Shown: piece by piece, positions 35,173 to 45,757 of the stretch
Position numbering within the stretch: the first letter of the stretch is position 1
How the letters are laid out: each line of letters starts with the position of its first letter
DNA from: Sphingobacterium litopenaei
GTDB taxonomy: Bacteria; Bacteroidota; Bacteroidia; Sphingobacteriales; Sphingobacteriaceae
DNA length: 64,000 nucleotides
Direction of reading: 5' to 3'
NCBI RefSeq assembly: GCF_014692495.1
Contig: NZ_JACOIJ010000003.1
Location: 124,001 to 188,000 of the forward strand
Notes under the pieces: generated by a model
Seen by the model: only the letters and a program-made list of their open reading frames with translations
What the model was told of the DNA's origin: nothing
Database searches by the model: none
Program-made: the position numbers and the translations under genes

Positions 35173-36534
35173 TTTCGAGAATATATTATCCAATAAGTCG
35201 TCTGTGGTAACTGTCCCAGTGATTTCTCCGAGGTGGTGCAACGCTTGGCGGATATCCATGGCCAGAAAATCCGAGGTTACAGGATTATCAATACCATATA
35301 ATACCTTTTCCAAAGCAGTTTGGGTATGTTGTAACGCTTCGACGTGGCGAATGTTCGTCACCATCACATCATCCGTATTGATATTAGAAAGATTCACTTG
35401 ATTTAGCAATTCATCCTTTAACTCCTCTATACCAAGTTGCTCTTTAGCAGAGATATATAATGGATTTAACACCTGATATTCTGCACGTTGTGATTCCGTA
35501 ATTAAATCTGATTTATTGATAATAGTTACAAAAGGAATATTCAAATCTTTGACTTCCTGGATCTGTTCCTGAACAGCCTCAATTTTATCTTGTGTAGGAT
35601 CAAAAAGGTAAATAATCAAACGTGCTTGCTTCATTTTTTCGCGTGTGCGCTCCACTCCTTTTGCCTCAATCACGTCTTCTGTATGACGTATACCTGCTGT
35701 GTCGATGAAACGGAAAGTAATCCCTTTGATATTGATTTCATCCTCAATCGTATCACGTGTCGTACCGGCAATATCTGATACAATAGCACGTTCTTCGTTC
35801 AACAATGCATTTAATAGTGTTGATTTCCCAACATTCGGTTTACCCGCTATGACTACAGGAACACCATTCTTCAGTACATTTCCTTGTTCGAAAGAAGCTA
35901 TTAACTTATTGATTACCGAATATATCTTCTGAATCAGCGCTTTTAGTTGATCACGGTTTGCAAATTCTACATCTTCTTCGGAGAAATCTAATTCTAACTC
36001 AATCAACGATGCAAAGTGCACTAAATCTTCCCGAAGCTTTTTCAACTGATTGGAAAAGCCTCCACGCATTTGTTGCATTGCAATTTGGTGAGATGCTGCC
36101 GAATTAGAAGCGATCAAATCCGCTACAGCTTCCGCCTGTGATAAATCCAGTCCACCATTCAAGAAAGCACGTAAAGTAAATTCTCCTGGACGTGCGGCAC
36201 GTGCACCTTTACGAATCAATAAATTGATCACTCGCTCGATGATATATTTAGAATTGTGCGTTGATATCTCTACCGAGTTTTCTTTCGTATAGGAATTCGG
36301 CCCAACAAAAAGTGACACTAACACCTCATCTATAATCTCTTCGCCTTCGCGGATTGTTCCAAAATGAATGGTATGCGAAGCCTGCTTGTTGAGATCTTTA
36401 CCTTTGAAAACAGAATTGACTAAACTAATAGCATCTGTTCCCGAAACACGAATCACGGCAATGGCACCTTGCGAACCTGGAGAAGTAGCTAATGCTACGA
36501 TAGTATCTTGCGTATTGGAAGTACTTACTGACAT
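35155..36534 (-). CDS. mnmE: tRNA-modification GTPase MnmE
   Basis: This 459-residue MnmE has an N-terminal tetrahydrofolate-binding domain (ALATSPGSQGAIAVIRVSG) and a G domain with GKPNVGKSTLLN, DIAGTTRDT, DTAGIR and NKSD. It ends in FCIGK, the conserved cysteine-containing terminus needed for the modification reaction. With MnmG it modifies U34 of certain tRNAs. The ATG at 36534 is used; the longer frame begins with GTG two codons earlier. The 3' end of this gene is the integration target of the element, and the coding sequence is restored intact. Confidence 0.98.
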   Translation of the reverse strand: MSVSTSNTQDTIVALATSPGSQGAIAVIRVSGTDAISLVNSVFKGKDLNKQASHTIHFGTIREGEEIIDEVLVSLFVGPNSYTKENSVEISTHNSKYIIERVINLLIRKGARAARPGEFTLRAFLNGGLDLSQAEAVADLIASNSAASHQIAMQQMRGGFSNQLKKLREDLVHFASLIELELDFSEEDVEFANRDQLKALIQKIYSVINKLIASFEQGNVLKNGVPVVIAGKPNVGKSTLLNALLNEERAIVSDIAGTTRDTIEDEINIKGITFRFIDTAGIRHTEDVIEAKGVERTREKMKQARLIIYLFDPTQDKIEAVQEQIQEVKDLNIPFVTIINKSDLITESQRAEYQVLNPLYISAKEQLGIEELKDELLNQVNLSNINTDDVMVTNIRHVEALQHTQTALEKVLYGIDNPVTSDFLAMDIRQALHHLGEITGTVTTDDLLDNIFSKFCIGK

Positions 36535-36668
36535 AGCCACAAAGGTACTAACATAGTTTAAGAAAATGAATTATCGTTTTTCAATACATACATTAAACCT
36601 AACAAGGTCTTTACAATCTAATACAGTTGATTTAACTATTTTTGTAATTCAGTATAATTCAGTTGTAT

Positions 36669-38846
36669 ATGCATTTTCTTAGAAAAGTAATTTTATTCCT
36701 TGCTTTATTTCCTGTAGCTGCGCTCGCAGATACGTATCCAGAAGTTGTATTTGATAATAGTATTGTAAAAGGCTCGTATGCTAAAAGTCAGGTATCTTAT
36801 TCAGGTCAAAGTTGGGTTGAAAATGTAAATAAACATCTCTTAGTATCTGATACTCTTTTCTTTACACCTGGAAATGCCTTGTCCTTGAAATATATTTCTG
36901 CTAATGAAGGAAATTGGGAAACGAGTATCAATTACAACCGTCAGAAATTTAATTATACCGTTGACGAATCAGATTTTTTGAGTATAAGAATTTATATAAA
37001 CTCTCCTAAAACGACTGTCAAAGATTTGCCTCGTGTCTTTATCAGACAACAACATGCTTCTTCAGATACACTCAGTTTGGAACCTTATGTGGTAAAATTA
37101 GAGCACAAAAAATGGTTGCATGTAAAAGTTCCAGTGAAGAAATTCCATATACGAAATAAACAAGCTATCGTCTTGGGTGTCGGATTTGCGCAAAATGCGA
37201 GTTCTGCAAATACACACCATTTATTGCTGGATCAATTGGAGTTTTTACCTCTTAAATATTCAGAGATTCCATTACGTTCGGCTGCAATTCTGAGTGAGGC
37301 AACAGCCTACGATCGCGCGGTTCACTTAAAATGGCAACTTCCACTTTCGCCAAGTATTCGTTATATCAAGATTTATAGAGCTATGGATGGTAAGAATTTC
37401 AAAGCCATTGGTATTCGTCCTGTTCCTATGCAATCTTGTTTAGATATGGTTCCCGTAATAGGACAAAAATATCAATACCAAATCTCATGGGTAGATTATA
37501 ATTATCAGGAATCACCTTTATCAACCGCTAAAGAAGTGGAAACTTCTGCATTGGGCAACGATGAGATTTTGAAATTAGTACAACTGGCCAACGTCAATTA
37601 TTTTGTAGAAAATTTTGACATCAATAGCGGTATGTACATGCCGTTCCGCAGTAAGAATAAAGTTATTGTTTCTACCGAAGAAACAGCAGGTGCTATCTTA
37701 TCGTTGATAGTTGGGGTTAAAAATGATTTTTTGACGCGTCAGAATGCATTGAACAGAATATCAAAAATCACATTCTTTCTAATGCGTTCACAAAATAAAA
37801 ATGGATTCTTCCCTTCTTTCTATGATGCGCGTAAAGGTGTGCCTGAATATAGAAATGAATTGGCTATTTACGACGTAAAAGCTACAGGTGCTATCATGGA
37901 AGCCTTGCTTATTGCAAGAGAATTTTTTAATGAAAACAATGATTCAGAAAAAGATTTACGCACACGTATTTCGCAACTTTATCAGCAGATAAAATGGAAT
38001 GAGATTACCGAAAGCAATAATCTGTTAAAATCTAAATTGGCTTTATTGGATAATGAAGGTGCCAAAAACAAAGCGCTCAGCGGTACTCATCAGGCTATCA
38101 ATACGTATCTACTCGCTGTAGGTAATAATAAATATGCACTGCCTGTAGAAACGTACACGGATGCAGTGTATCACAAATTTGAAAATATTACGGTAGATAC
38201 CACCCAATCGATCAATCCTTATTATTTTGATGAAGAGATTGAACAGGAAGATTTCCAAACTCTAAGAAAAGAGCACATTGTCGACACAACAATCAAAGTA
38301 CCTGTTTTCTCTCCTAAACAAGAATATGGTGTTAATTTAGCTTTTGGCAAACTGGGTAACAGCCTGCTGGAATTGTATAAGCCTTTCATGACAGTAAGAC
38401 CATCTTCGATTAATGATTCGCTTACAAATTGGAATGAGGTATTGACTAATTATACGCTATATATAAAACGTCGTGATAACGAATTGGGTCTAGGCGCAAC
38501 CAACAGCGACATCTGGGGATATTACAAAAATTTTGATAACAGTGGTAATTCACGAATAAATCCAGCGATTGGTGCTTCTTCGATTTTTGTAGATAAGGAT
38601 TTAGGCATGCAGTCTATTATTAATTTATATAAGCAATACGGCGATTTGTTGTTCTCTGAATTTGGGTTTAGATCGTGGTTAGACCTTCGCAATGATGATG
38701 TTTCGGATGAATATATTTCTTCGAATCAAGCGGCTATTGCTGTGATGATCGAAAATGCAAAGACTGGATTTATTTGGGATTTATATGAAAAAATTCCAGA
38801 ACTAAAACCTGCTCGTGAAAGCTTATTCGGAAATAAAAAGCAATAA
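36669..38846 (+). CDS. Secreted glucoamylase-family (PF10091/GH144-like) protein with FnIII-type domain
   Basis: This 725-residue protein has a signal peptide (FLALFPVAALAD), a beta-rich N-terminal region, and an FnIII-like segment at about residues 205-295 (DRAVHLKWQLPLSPSIRYIK). A C-terminal helical domain resembles PF10091/GH144 beta-1,2-glucanase-like enzymes: STEETAGAILSLIVG, NGFFPSFYDARKG, GLGATNSDIWGYY, then SNQAAIAVMIENAKTGFIW. It is exported and may act on a glucan or polymer. The frame could start at a TTG two codons earlier; ATG 36669 is used. It lies alone, before an OmpA-type gene. Confidence 0.7.
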   Translation: MHFLRKVILFLALFPVAALADTYPEVVFDNSIVKGSYAKSQVSYSGQSWVENVNKHLLVSDTLFFTPGNALSLKYISANEGNWETSINYNRQKFNYTVDESDFLSIRIYINSPKTTVKDLPRVFIRQQHASSDTLSLEPYVVKLEHKKWLHVKVPVKKFHIRNKQAIVLGVGFAQNASSANTHHLLLDQLEFLPLKYSEIPLRSAAILSEATAYDRAVHLKWQLPLSPSIRYIKIYRAMDGKNFKAIGIRPVPMQSCLDMVPVIGQKYQYQISWVDYNYQESPLSTAKEVETSALGNDEILKLVQLANVNYFVENFDINSGMYMPFRSKNKVIVSTEETAGAILSLIVGVKNDFLTRQNALNRISKITFFLMRSQNKNGFFPSFYDARKGVPEYRNELAIYDVKATGAIMEALLIAREFFNENNDSEKDLRTRISQLYQQIKWNEITESNNLLKSKLALLDNEGAKNKALSGTHQAINTYLLAVGNNKYALPVETYTDAVYHKFENITVDTTQSINPYYFDEEIEQEDFQTLRKEHIVDTTIKVPVFSPKQEYGVNLAFGKLGNSLLELYKPFMTVRPSSINDSLTNWNEVLTNYTLYIKRRDNELGLGATNSDIWGYYKNFDNSGNSRINPAIGASSIFVDKDLGMQSIINLYKQYGDLLFSEFGFRSWLDLRNDDVSDEYISSNQAAIAVMIENAKTGFIWDLYEKIPELKPARESLFGNKKQ

Positions 38847-38899
38847 TTTTATAAAATTAAATTATATCTTAGTATCGAACATAATATGTTAGATTTAAT

Positions 38900-39412
38900 A
38901 TGAAAAAATTACTCCTACTGCCCGTTTTAGCCGGTATAATTTCTTTCCAAGCCTGTAAGCAACAGCAATTAACTATTTTACCTGGAGCCGTGGTAAGCAA
39001 AGACGGTACAGATGATGGATTAAAAAATGTAAAATCAGAATTTGACGATGCAACCCGTACAGATGAAGGGATTAAATTTTCTTTATCTTCGGATGTATTG
39101 TTCCCTACCAATTCCTCTTATCTGACTGATAAAGCTAAAACAGAGTTAACGAAACTGATCAAAATATTAAATCAACAACGCGATAAAAAAATCCGTGTAG
39201 ATGGTCATACCGACGCTACTGGTGAAAAAGATTACAATATTTGGTTATCAGAAAAAAGAGCTGCTTCAGTGAAGAAATTCTTAGAAGATGGTGGTGTAGC
39301 AGGTGCGCGTATTTCGACTAAAGGTCATGGACCAAGCAAACCTATTGCAGACAATAAAACTGCAGATGGTCGTCAGAAAAATAGACGTGTTGAGATTATT
39401 ATATTGAACTAA
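38900..39412 (+). CDS. OmpA-family peptidoglycan-associated lipoprotein
   Basis: This 170-residue protein has a lipoprotein signal (Cys19 in SFQAC) and an OmpA_C domain: LFPTNSSYLTDKAKTEL, RVDGHTDATGEKDYNIWLSE, RISTKGHGPSKPIADN, KNRRVEIIIL. It anchors the outer membrane to peptidoglycan. The gene begins 53 bp after the glucoamylase-like gene and ends at a strong terminator, so the two may be co-transcribed. Confidence 0.92.
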   Translation: MKKLLLLPVLAGIISFQACKQQQLTILPGAVVSKDGTDDGLKNVKSEFDDATRTDEGIKFSLSSDVLFPTNSSYLTDKAKTELTKLIKILNQQRDKKIRVDGHTDATGEKDYNIWLSEKRAASVKKFLEDGGVAGARISTKGHGPSKPIADNKTADGRQKNRRVEIIILN

Positions 39413-39433
39413 ATCTCTTCTTAATGAGATATA

Positions 39434-39472
39434 AAAAAAATCGGCTTAACAATTTGTTAAGCCGATTTTTTT
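39434..39472. terminator. Bidirectional terminator
   Basis: A perfect 17-bp stem (AAAAAAATCGGCTTAAC, 39434-39450, complement 39456-39472) with a 5-nt loop and T/A runs on both sides lies between the convergent OmpA-like and TPR genes. Confidence 0.95.
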
Positions 39473-39489
39473 ATTCCTGCATGTAAGTA

Positions 39490-40656
39490 TTACAATGCAT
39501 TTAATTTATCTTGAATTGCTTTCGCTTTATCTTCTAATTGTAAAAAGTCGTAAACACTTTTCAAACCTCTCAAAGCACTTTCGTTATTTGGCTCGATTTC
39601 TACCACTTTAGCAAAATAAGCTTCAGCAGGTTTCACCTTTTCCTTTAGAGCAGTTACTTTTGAATTGTATTGATTGTTACTCAATGTTTTATCTGCATTA
39701 ATTACAGAAAGTTCATCTTTGATAATATTAACTAAAGATACACCTGCATTGATGTTAGCATCTACGTAGTTTGGATCAATTTCAAGCGCTTTTTTATAGG
39801 CTTCTAATGCTGTTTCATTATTACCCAAAGAAGATTCTGCAATACCTAAATAGAAATACAATGTTTTGTTAGTTGGCTCTTTTTCGATTTGAGATTTTAA
39901 CTCACTCATTATACCCGTAGTATTACCTAAAGCAATATTGTAGTTGATATTTTGATTTGCAATCTCATTATCTTCAGGATACATTTTAGCAGCTTCACTA
40001 GCATATTTCAACGCATTTGTAGTATCGCTTAAAGACAAATATAAGTTAGGAATGTCTTTAACGATTTTTTTGTGCTCTGAATAATCTTTTCTATCTACTA
40101 AAGCTAAGTATTTCTCCAAGCCTTTTTGATAGTCTTGACTTTGCACCGCTGCGATACCTGCATAGTAAGTCAATGTCGTATCACCTGGCATGTAGGTTAA
40201 TGCATCAGAGAAAGCATTGTATGCGCCAGGATAATCTTGTTTGTCCCAGGCAGCTACACCTTTGTTAAAATTGTAAGCATATAAGTTGTGCTCACTATTT
40301 TTGATGTTTTCTTCGTTTTTCTTATCCGTATCTAAAGATCTTGCTTTAGCAATAGCCTCTTTTGCTTTATTGATATCCTCTTCGCTGTTGTTGTCAGCGC
40401 CAAGGTTACCGTACACTAATGAATAAATTGTCCATGCTTCTGCAGACTCTTTAGTCTTTTCATGTACTACAGCTGCATCAATAGCTTCTTTTGCTGTCGT
40501 GATATATGTTGTTCCTAATTGAGGTGTGCCTGCTTGTTTAACTTCAAAATACTTTTGAAAATTAGTTTGCGCCTTTTTGATATTTCCAGTTTGGGCAAAT
40601 AATGAACCTGCCGAAACGAATATGGCTGTAAAAATAATTCCTTTTTTAATGTTCAT
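39490..40656 (-). CDS. TPR-repeat protein, exported
   Basis: This 388-residue protein has a signal peptide (IFTAIFVSAGSLFAQTG) and several tetratricopeptide repeats, clearest in TLYFYLGIAESSLGNNETAL and EAYKKALEIDPNYVDANINA. It follows a paralogous TPR gene and gyrA on the same strand with an 11-bp gap. It should act as a periplasmic or surface scaffold. No partner is evident. Confidence 0.85.
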   Translation of the reverse strand: MNIKKGIIFTAIFVSAGSLFAQTGNIKKAQTNFQKYFEVKQAGTPQLGTTYITTAKEAIDAAVVHEKTKESAEAWTIYSLVYGNLGADNNSEEDINKAKEAIAKARSLDTDKKNEENIKNSEHNLYAYNFNKGVAAWDKQDYPGAYNAFSDALTYMPGDTTLTYYAGIAAVQSQDYQKGLEKYLALVDRKDYSEHKKIVKDIPNLYLSLSDTTNALKYASEAAKMYPEDNEIANQNINYNIALGNTTGIMSELKSQIEKEPTNKTLYFYLGIAESSLGNNETALEAYKKALEIDPNYVDANINAGVSLVNIIKDELSVINADKTLSNNQYNSKVTALKEKVKPAEAYFAKVVEIEPNNESALRGLKSVYDFLQLEDKAKAIQDKLNAL

Positions 40657-40667
40657 ATGTTTAGTAT

Positions 40668-41765
40668 TTAATTATTCGATAATTGATTCAAGAGTGTTTT
40701 CACTCTATCTAATTGTTCTTGGTCATCGGATGTTTCGTAAAACAAAGCTAATCCTTTTAAGGCATTTTCAGCATAAGGCTTAATACCATTCGCTTTCAAC
40801 AAATAATCTTGAGCAGAATATTGGGCCTCCAAATTATTTTTATCTTTCAGAAACTCATTCAAATGAATCAAACCTAATGCTAAGTTAGCATCGTAATTGT
40901 TATCATCCAAATCTAAAACTTTTCCATAATATTTTTTAGCCTCCGCAATATTTCCAACATTTTCGTTGGAGAATCCTGCTAAATAATACAATTCAATATT
41001 ATCTGGCTCATATTTAATAGCTTCCGCAATGATTGGTGTAATTGCTTGATAGCTTTTGTTTTCCGCAAATGCTTCTACTAAAAGAAAAAGAATAGTTTTG
41101 TCTTCAGGATAAAGTTCTCTTGCTTTTTGTAAGGTGCTCAAATAAGATTGGTTGTCCTTATTTGTCTTATAAAGTTTAGTAAGCGAGATGTACGTCAAGG
41201 CATTTACTTCCGTACCTACTATTAATTTTTTGTAATAATTGATAGCTTCCTCTGTTTTGCCAGCTTGAGCTGATAGGTATGCCAGATTACGTAACACATC
41301 TTCGGATTGGGATCCCAGACGTTCAACTTCCAAAAAACTGTTGTATGCTTTTTCGTATTCGTTTTTCTCAATCTCCTTATTTGCTTTATAAATATAAGCT
41401 GCAATAAGATTTTGATTCACATAATTGAGCTCATTTTCGTAATGAGAACGATCTTTTTGTCGAATACGATTTACGGCATCAATTGATGCATCGATATGGT
41501 CTTTGTCGCCTTTTAATTTACGTGTCGAATCCGCATAAGCCAATGAGCTATACACCATCGCACGAAGAATATTATTCTTTGTCGATGAAGAATCACGTTT
41601 TGTTTTGTAGGCAGCATCAATGAATTTTTTAGCATTTTCCAAATCCTTGAACTCACCTTTGATAGTATACTTAGCAAAACTGTTGGAGCTCTCCTTGTAA
41701 TTGGATTGAGCTACAACAGTGGTACTTAAGCATGCAAATAATATTGAAGCTGTAAGTGCTTTCAT
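40668..41765 (-). CDS. TPR-repeat protein, exported (paralogue of downstream gene)
   Basis: This 365-residue protein has a signal peptide (ASILFACLSTTVVAQS) and TPRs such as EPDNIELYYLAGFSNENVGN and AKKYYGKVLDLDDNNYDANL. Its layout parallels the next gene: an N-terminal helical region, then repeats ending close to the C-terminus, which suggests duplication. It begins 6 bp after the gyrA stop, so it is read from the gyrA transcript, which is unusual company for an exported TPR protein. Confidence 0.85.
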   Translation of the reverse strand: MKALTASILFACLSTTVVAQSNYKESSNSFAKYTIKGEFKDLENAKKFIDAAYKTKRDSSSTKNNILRAMVYSSLAYADSTRKLKGDKDHIDASIDAVNRIRQKDRSHYENELNYVNQNLIAAYIYKANKEIEKNEYEKAYNSFLEVERLGSQSEDVLRNLAYLSAQAGKTEEAINYYKKLIVGTEVNALTYISLTKLYKTNKDNQSYLSTLQKARELYPEDKTILFLLVEAFAENKSYQAITPIIAEAIKYEPDNIELYYLAGFSNENVGNIAEAKKYYGKVLDLDDNNYDANLALGLIHLNEFLKDKNNLEAQYSAQDYLLKANGIKPYAENALKGLALFYETSDDQEQLDRVKTLLNQLSNN

Positions 41766-41771
41766 ATTTTT

Positions 41772-44336
41772 TTATTCCTCTGAAACCGAATTATTATCTT
41801 GATCTGCAGCTGAATCTTCTGTGCCTTCTACGCTTTCCTCTCCTTCTATTTCTAATTCTTCCTCTTCTTCGCGGGCAACTTTCGTGATAGATGCAATTTC
41901 ATCGTTTTCTTTCAATGTAATCAAACGAACACCTTGTGTTGCACGTCCCATTACACGTAATGTATCCACACCTATACGAATCACAATACCAGATTTGTTG
42001 ATAATCATTAAGTCATCATTATCCGTCACATCTTTAATTGCAACCAATTCACCTGTTTTCTCTGTTACGTTAATGGTTTTGACTCCTTTACCTCCACGGT
42101 TGGTGATACGGTAATCATCAAGATCCGTACGTTTACCATAGCCCTTTTCGGAAACCACCAAAACAGATACTTCAGAACTATTAACACTAATCATGCCAAC
42201 TACTTCATCTTTTTCGTGTGCTAAAGTCACACCACGAACACCTGTAGCCGTTCTACCCATTGGACGTACCGTAGATTCATTAAAACGAATAGCTCTACCA
42301 GAACGTAATGCCATTACAATTTCACTATTTCCGCTAGTCAAACAAGCTTCGATCAACTGATCTCCTTCGTTGATATTGATAGCATTGATACCATTAGCAC
42401 GAGGACGAGAATAAGCTTCTAGTGAAGTTTTCTTAATAGTACCTTGCTTAGTACACATGATGATGAAGTTGTTTTCCAAGTATTCTTGGTCTTTCAAGTT
42501 TTTCACCAATATGTACGCTTTTATTTTCTCCTCTTTGGGTACGTTAATGATGTTTTGCAATGCACGACCGCGAGAAGTACGGCTTCCCTCAGGAATCTCG
42601 AATGCACGCAACCAGAAACAACGTCCTGATTCCGTGAACAACAACATATAGTTGTGAGCCGTAGCTGTAATAATATGTTCTGTAAAGTCTTCGTCACGTG
42701 TATTCGATCCGATAGAACCTTTACCACCACGACCCTGACGTTTGTACTCAGAAAGTGGTGTACGTTTTACGTAGCTATTATGCGAAATGGTAATTACGAC
42801 TTCTTCATCATCGATGAAGTCTTCCATTGTCATATCTTCAGCTGAATGTACAATAACTGAACGACGCTCATCACCAAATTTCTCTTTTACTTCGATTAAT
42901 TCGTCTTTGATAATTTGATAACGCAAACCTTCGTCCGCTAATACTTGTTTCAAGTAATCGATAGTCTTCATCAATTCAGCATATTCTTCTTTGATTTTCT
43001 CGCGTTCTAGTCCTGTCAAACGACGTAACGTCATATCAAGGATGGCGCGAGCCTGAATATCTGATAAACCGAATTTCTCCATCAAGCCCACACGAGCTTC
43101 TTCTGGTGTTTCGGAATTACGAATCAACTTAATTACTTCATCCAAATGATCCAAAGCGATCAAATATCCTTCTAAGATATGTGCACGCTTTTCAGCTTCT
43201 GCTAATTCAAATTTCGTACGACGTACAACTACATCATGTCTGTGTTCTACGAAAGCTTGAATCATATCTTTCAAGTTCATTAACATTGGACGTCCTTTTA
43301 CTAAGGCAATGTTATTCACAGAGAAAGAGGATTGCAATGAAGTATGTTTGAATAGATTATTCAGTACCACGTTAGCATTTGCATCACGTTTTACTTCGTA
43401 TACAATACGAACATCTTTAGCCGATTCATCACGTATTTCTGAGATACCTTCTAATTTTTTCTCATTGATCAACTCTGCAGTACGTTTAATCATATCTGCT
43501 TTATTAATCAAATAAGGTATTTCTGTTACGACAATAATTTCGCGACCTGATTTCGTAGTTTCGATCTCTGCTTTGGCACGCATTACAATACGACCTCTAC
43601 CAGTCTCGAAAGCTTCGCGTACACCATAGTGACCATATATCACACCTCCTGTTGGGAAATCTGGCGCTTTAATGTGTTGCATTAACTCAGAAATCTCAAT
43701 ATCTCTATTATCTATATAAGCAATAGTTCCATCGATTACTTCTGTCAAATTGTGCGGAGCCATGTTAGTCGCCATACCTACAGCGATACCCGAAGCACCA
43801 TTCACCAATAAGTTAGGAATACGTGTTGGTAATACAGTAGGCTCTTGTTCGGAGTCATCAAAGTTTAGTTGGAAATCAACCGTATCTTTTTTCAGATCGG
43901 CTAACATCTCTTCCGCAACCTTGCGAAGACGTGCTTCTGTATAACGCATAGCTGCTGGTGGATCACCATCCAAGGAACCATAGTTACCTTGACCATCTAC
44001 CATTGGGTAGCGCATAGACCAGTGTTGCGCCATACGTACCATGGTATCATAGACCGAAGAGTCACCATGTGGGTGGTACTTACCTAATACTTCCCCTACG
44101 ATACGGGCAGACTTTTTATATGGTTTTCCAGAAGTTACTCCTAGTCCATCCATACCATATAATACACGTCTGTGTACAGGTTTAAGACCATCTCTTGCAT
44201 CAGGCAAAGCACGAGACACAATAACCGACATCGAGTAATCGATGTAGGCAGATTTCATTTGGTCTTCGATATTGATTTTTACGATCCTGTCGTTAGCAGG
44301 AACTAAATTATTGTCATTTTCTGTTTCTTCAGCCAT
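41772..44336 (-). CDS. gyrA: DNA gyrase subunit A
   Basis: This 854-residue GyrA has the breakage-reunion domain with [20 protein letters not shown] and the active-site tyrosine in [12 protein letters not shown]-terminal beta-pinwheel carries the GyrA box QGRGGKG near residue 535, which separates it from ParC. The C-terminal tail is acidic. Gyrase introduces negative supercoils together with GyrB, which is not in the window. It heads a tight three-gene unit with two TPR genes. Confidence 0.98.
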   Translation of the reverse strand: MAEETENDNNLVPANDRIVKINIEDQMKSAYIDYSMSVIVSRALPDARDGLKPVHRRVLYGMDGLGVTSGKPYKKSARIVGEVLGKYHPHGDSSVYDTMVRMAQHWSMRYPMVDGQGNYGSLDGDPPAAMRYTEARLRKVAEEMLADLKKDTVDFQLNFDDSEQEPTVLPTRIPNLLVNGASGIAVGMATNMAPHNLTEVIDGTIAYIDNRDIEISELMQHIKAPDFPTGGVIYGHYGVREAFETGRGRIVMRAKAEIETTKSGREIIVVTEIPYLINKADMIKRTAELINEKKLEGISEIRDESAKDVRIVYEVKRDANANVVLNNLFKHTSLQSSFSVNNIALVKGRPMLMNLKDMIQAFVEHRHDVVVRRTKFELAEAEKRAHILEGYLIALDHLDEVIKLIRNSETPEEARVGLMEKFGLSDIQARAILDMTLRRLTGLEREKIKEEYAELMKTIDYLKQVLADEGLRYQIIKDELIEVKEKFGDERRSVIVHSAEDMTMEDFIDDEEVVITISHNSYVKRTPLSEYKRQGRGGKGSIGSNTRDEDFTEHIITATAHNYMLLFTESGRCFWLRAFEIPEGSRTSRGRALQNIINVPKEEKIKAYILVKNLKDQEYLENNFIIMCTKQGTIKKTSLEAYSRPRANGINAININEGDQLIEACLTSGNSEIVMALRSGRAIRFNESTVRPMGRTATGVRGVTLAHEKDEVVGMISVNSSEVSVLVVSEKGYGKRTDLDDYRITNRGGKGVKTINVTEKTGELVAIKDVTDNDDLMIINKSGIVIRIGVDTLRVMGRATQGVRLITLKENDEIASITKVAREEEEELEIEGEESVEGTEDSAADQDNNSVSEE

Positions 44337-44675
44337 ATTTTAAATAGGAATCTGTAAAACTAATTTTTTGATACGAATTACTATAATACGATACCTCGCG
44401 AAGTTACAATTTTTTATCGACAATAAGGACTTTTGAGGTAATAAAACTTCCTTTGATTTAGCCTGAAATGTAGATATTCTTCGCACTTGTAATTTCGTGT
44501 TTTATAACTCCTTAGGGCACAGTTAGTCCACTAATCAATTTGTCATTTTGATGTTTTAATTTTACAAAAAACTATTAATTGATGAATTTTTCACAAAGAA
44601 TACCATTTTATTTTGACAATTAATTAAAAAAGCTGTTATATTTGCCGATAAAAATTAAAACAAACACAAATAGTA
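44337..44675. other. Divergent control region gyrA/serC
   Basis: There is no gene in these 339 bases. The right side contains the well-formed serC promoter. The left side must contain the gyrA promoter; no clear TAnnTTTG was found there. Confidence 0.6.
44613..44644 (+). promoter_or_regulatory. Promoter of serC-serA
   Basis: TTGACA at 44613-44618 and TATATTTG at 44637-44644 fit the Bacteroidota -33/-7 pattern with suitable spacing, giving a short leader of about 25 nt before the serC ATG. Confidence 0.8.
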
Positions 44676-45743
44676 ATGAAACATAATTTTGGAGCAGGAC
44701 CATGTATCTTACCTCAAGAGGTATTTCAAGAGGCTGCAAAGGCAGTTCTTGACTTCAATAATACAGGTTTATCGATATTAGAGATCTCTCACCGCTCTAA
44801 AGAGTTTGAAGAGGTTGTAGCAGAGACTGAAAGCTTAGTTCGCGAATTATTAAATGTTCCAGAAGACTATTCGGTTCTATTTTTGCAAGGTGGTGCAAGC
44901 CAACAATTTGCGATGGTACCGATGAACTTATTGCCTGAAGGTGGTAAAGCTGCATACTTGGATACAGGTGTGTGGGCTAGTAAAGCCGCTAAAGAAGCAA
45001 AGAACTTTGGACAAATTGAGATTGTTGCCTCTTCAAAAGACAGCAACTATACCTATGTTCCAAAAAATTTCGAAATTCCTTCGGATGCTACTTATTTCCA
45101 TTTTACGTCAAATAATACAATCTACGGAACTGAAGTTTTTGAAAAACCAAAAACAACTATTCCTACAGTAGTTGATATGTCTTCGGATATTTTGAGTAGA
45201 GAAATCAATGTAGCTGAATATGATTTAATCTATGCAGGTGCGCAAAAAAATATGGGACCTGCGGGTGTTACTTTAGTAATCGTTAAAAACGATCTATTAG
45301 GTAAATCAGGCCGTACTATCCCTACTATATTCAACTACCAAGAACACGCTAAAGCTGGCTCAATGTACAACACGCCTCCTGTTTATTCCATCTATGTTTC
45401 TATGTTGAATTTACGTTGGTTGAAAGCTAAAGGTGGTATCAAAGTTATCGAGCAAGAAAACATTATTAAAGCACGTACTTTGTACGATGAAATAGAAAGA
45501 AATTCATTCTTCACAGGTACTGCTGCTGTAGAAGACCGCTCTAGAATGAATGTTACTTTTGTAATGGATACACCAGAATTAGAAGCAGAATTCTTAGCTT
45601 TGGCTAAACAACGTAACTTGATCGGTATCAAAGGTCACCGTTCGGTAGGTGGTTTTAGAGCTTCGATTTACAATGCGTTGAGCATTACATCAATCAATGC
45701 TTTAGTGGATACTATGCGCGAGTTTGAAGAGAGTCACAAATAA
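44676..45743 (+). CDS. serC: Phosphoserine aminotransferase
   Basis: This 355-residue class V aminotransferase starts MKHNFGAGPCILP and contains the PLP-lysine motif YAGAQKNMGPAG. FTSNNTIYGTE and GHRSVGGFRASIYNA are SerC signatures. It converts 3-phosphohydroxypyruvate to phosphoserine with glutamate, the second step of serine synthesis; it may also serve pyridoxine synthesis. The serA gene follows after 14 bp and encodes the preceding step. Confidence 0.98.
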   Translation: MKHNFGAGPCILPQEVFQEAAKAVLDFNNTGLSILEISHRSKEFEEVVAETESLVRELLNVPEDYSVLFLQGGASQQFAMVPMNLLPEGGKAAYLDTGVWASKAAKEAKNFGQIEIVASSKDSNYTYVPKNFEIPSDATYFHFTSNNTIYGTEVFEKPKTTIPTVVDMSSDILSREINVAEYDLIYAGAQKNMGPAGVTLVIVKNDLLGKSGRTIPTIFNYQEHAKAGSMYNTPPVYSIYVSMLNLRWLKAKGGIKVIEQENIIKARTLYDEIERNSFFTGTAAVEDRSRMNVTFVMDTPELEAEFLALAKQRNLIGIKGHRSVGGFRASIYNALSITSINALVDTMREFEESHK

Positions 45744-45757
45744 TAAAACTAAATTAA

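Noticed and set aside
41821..44000. Rightward frames opposite gyrA
   Set aside because: They are shadows of a strongly conserved gene in the other strand.
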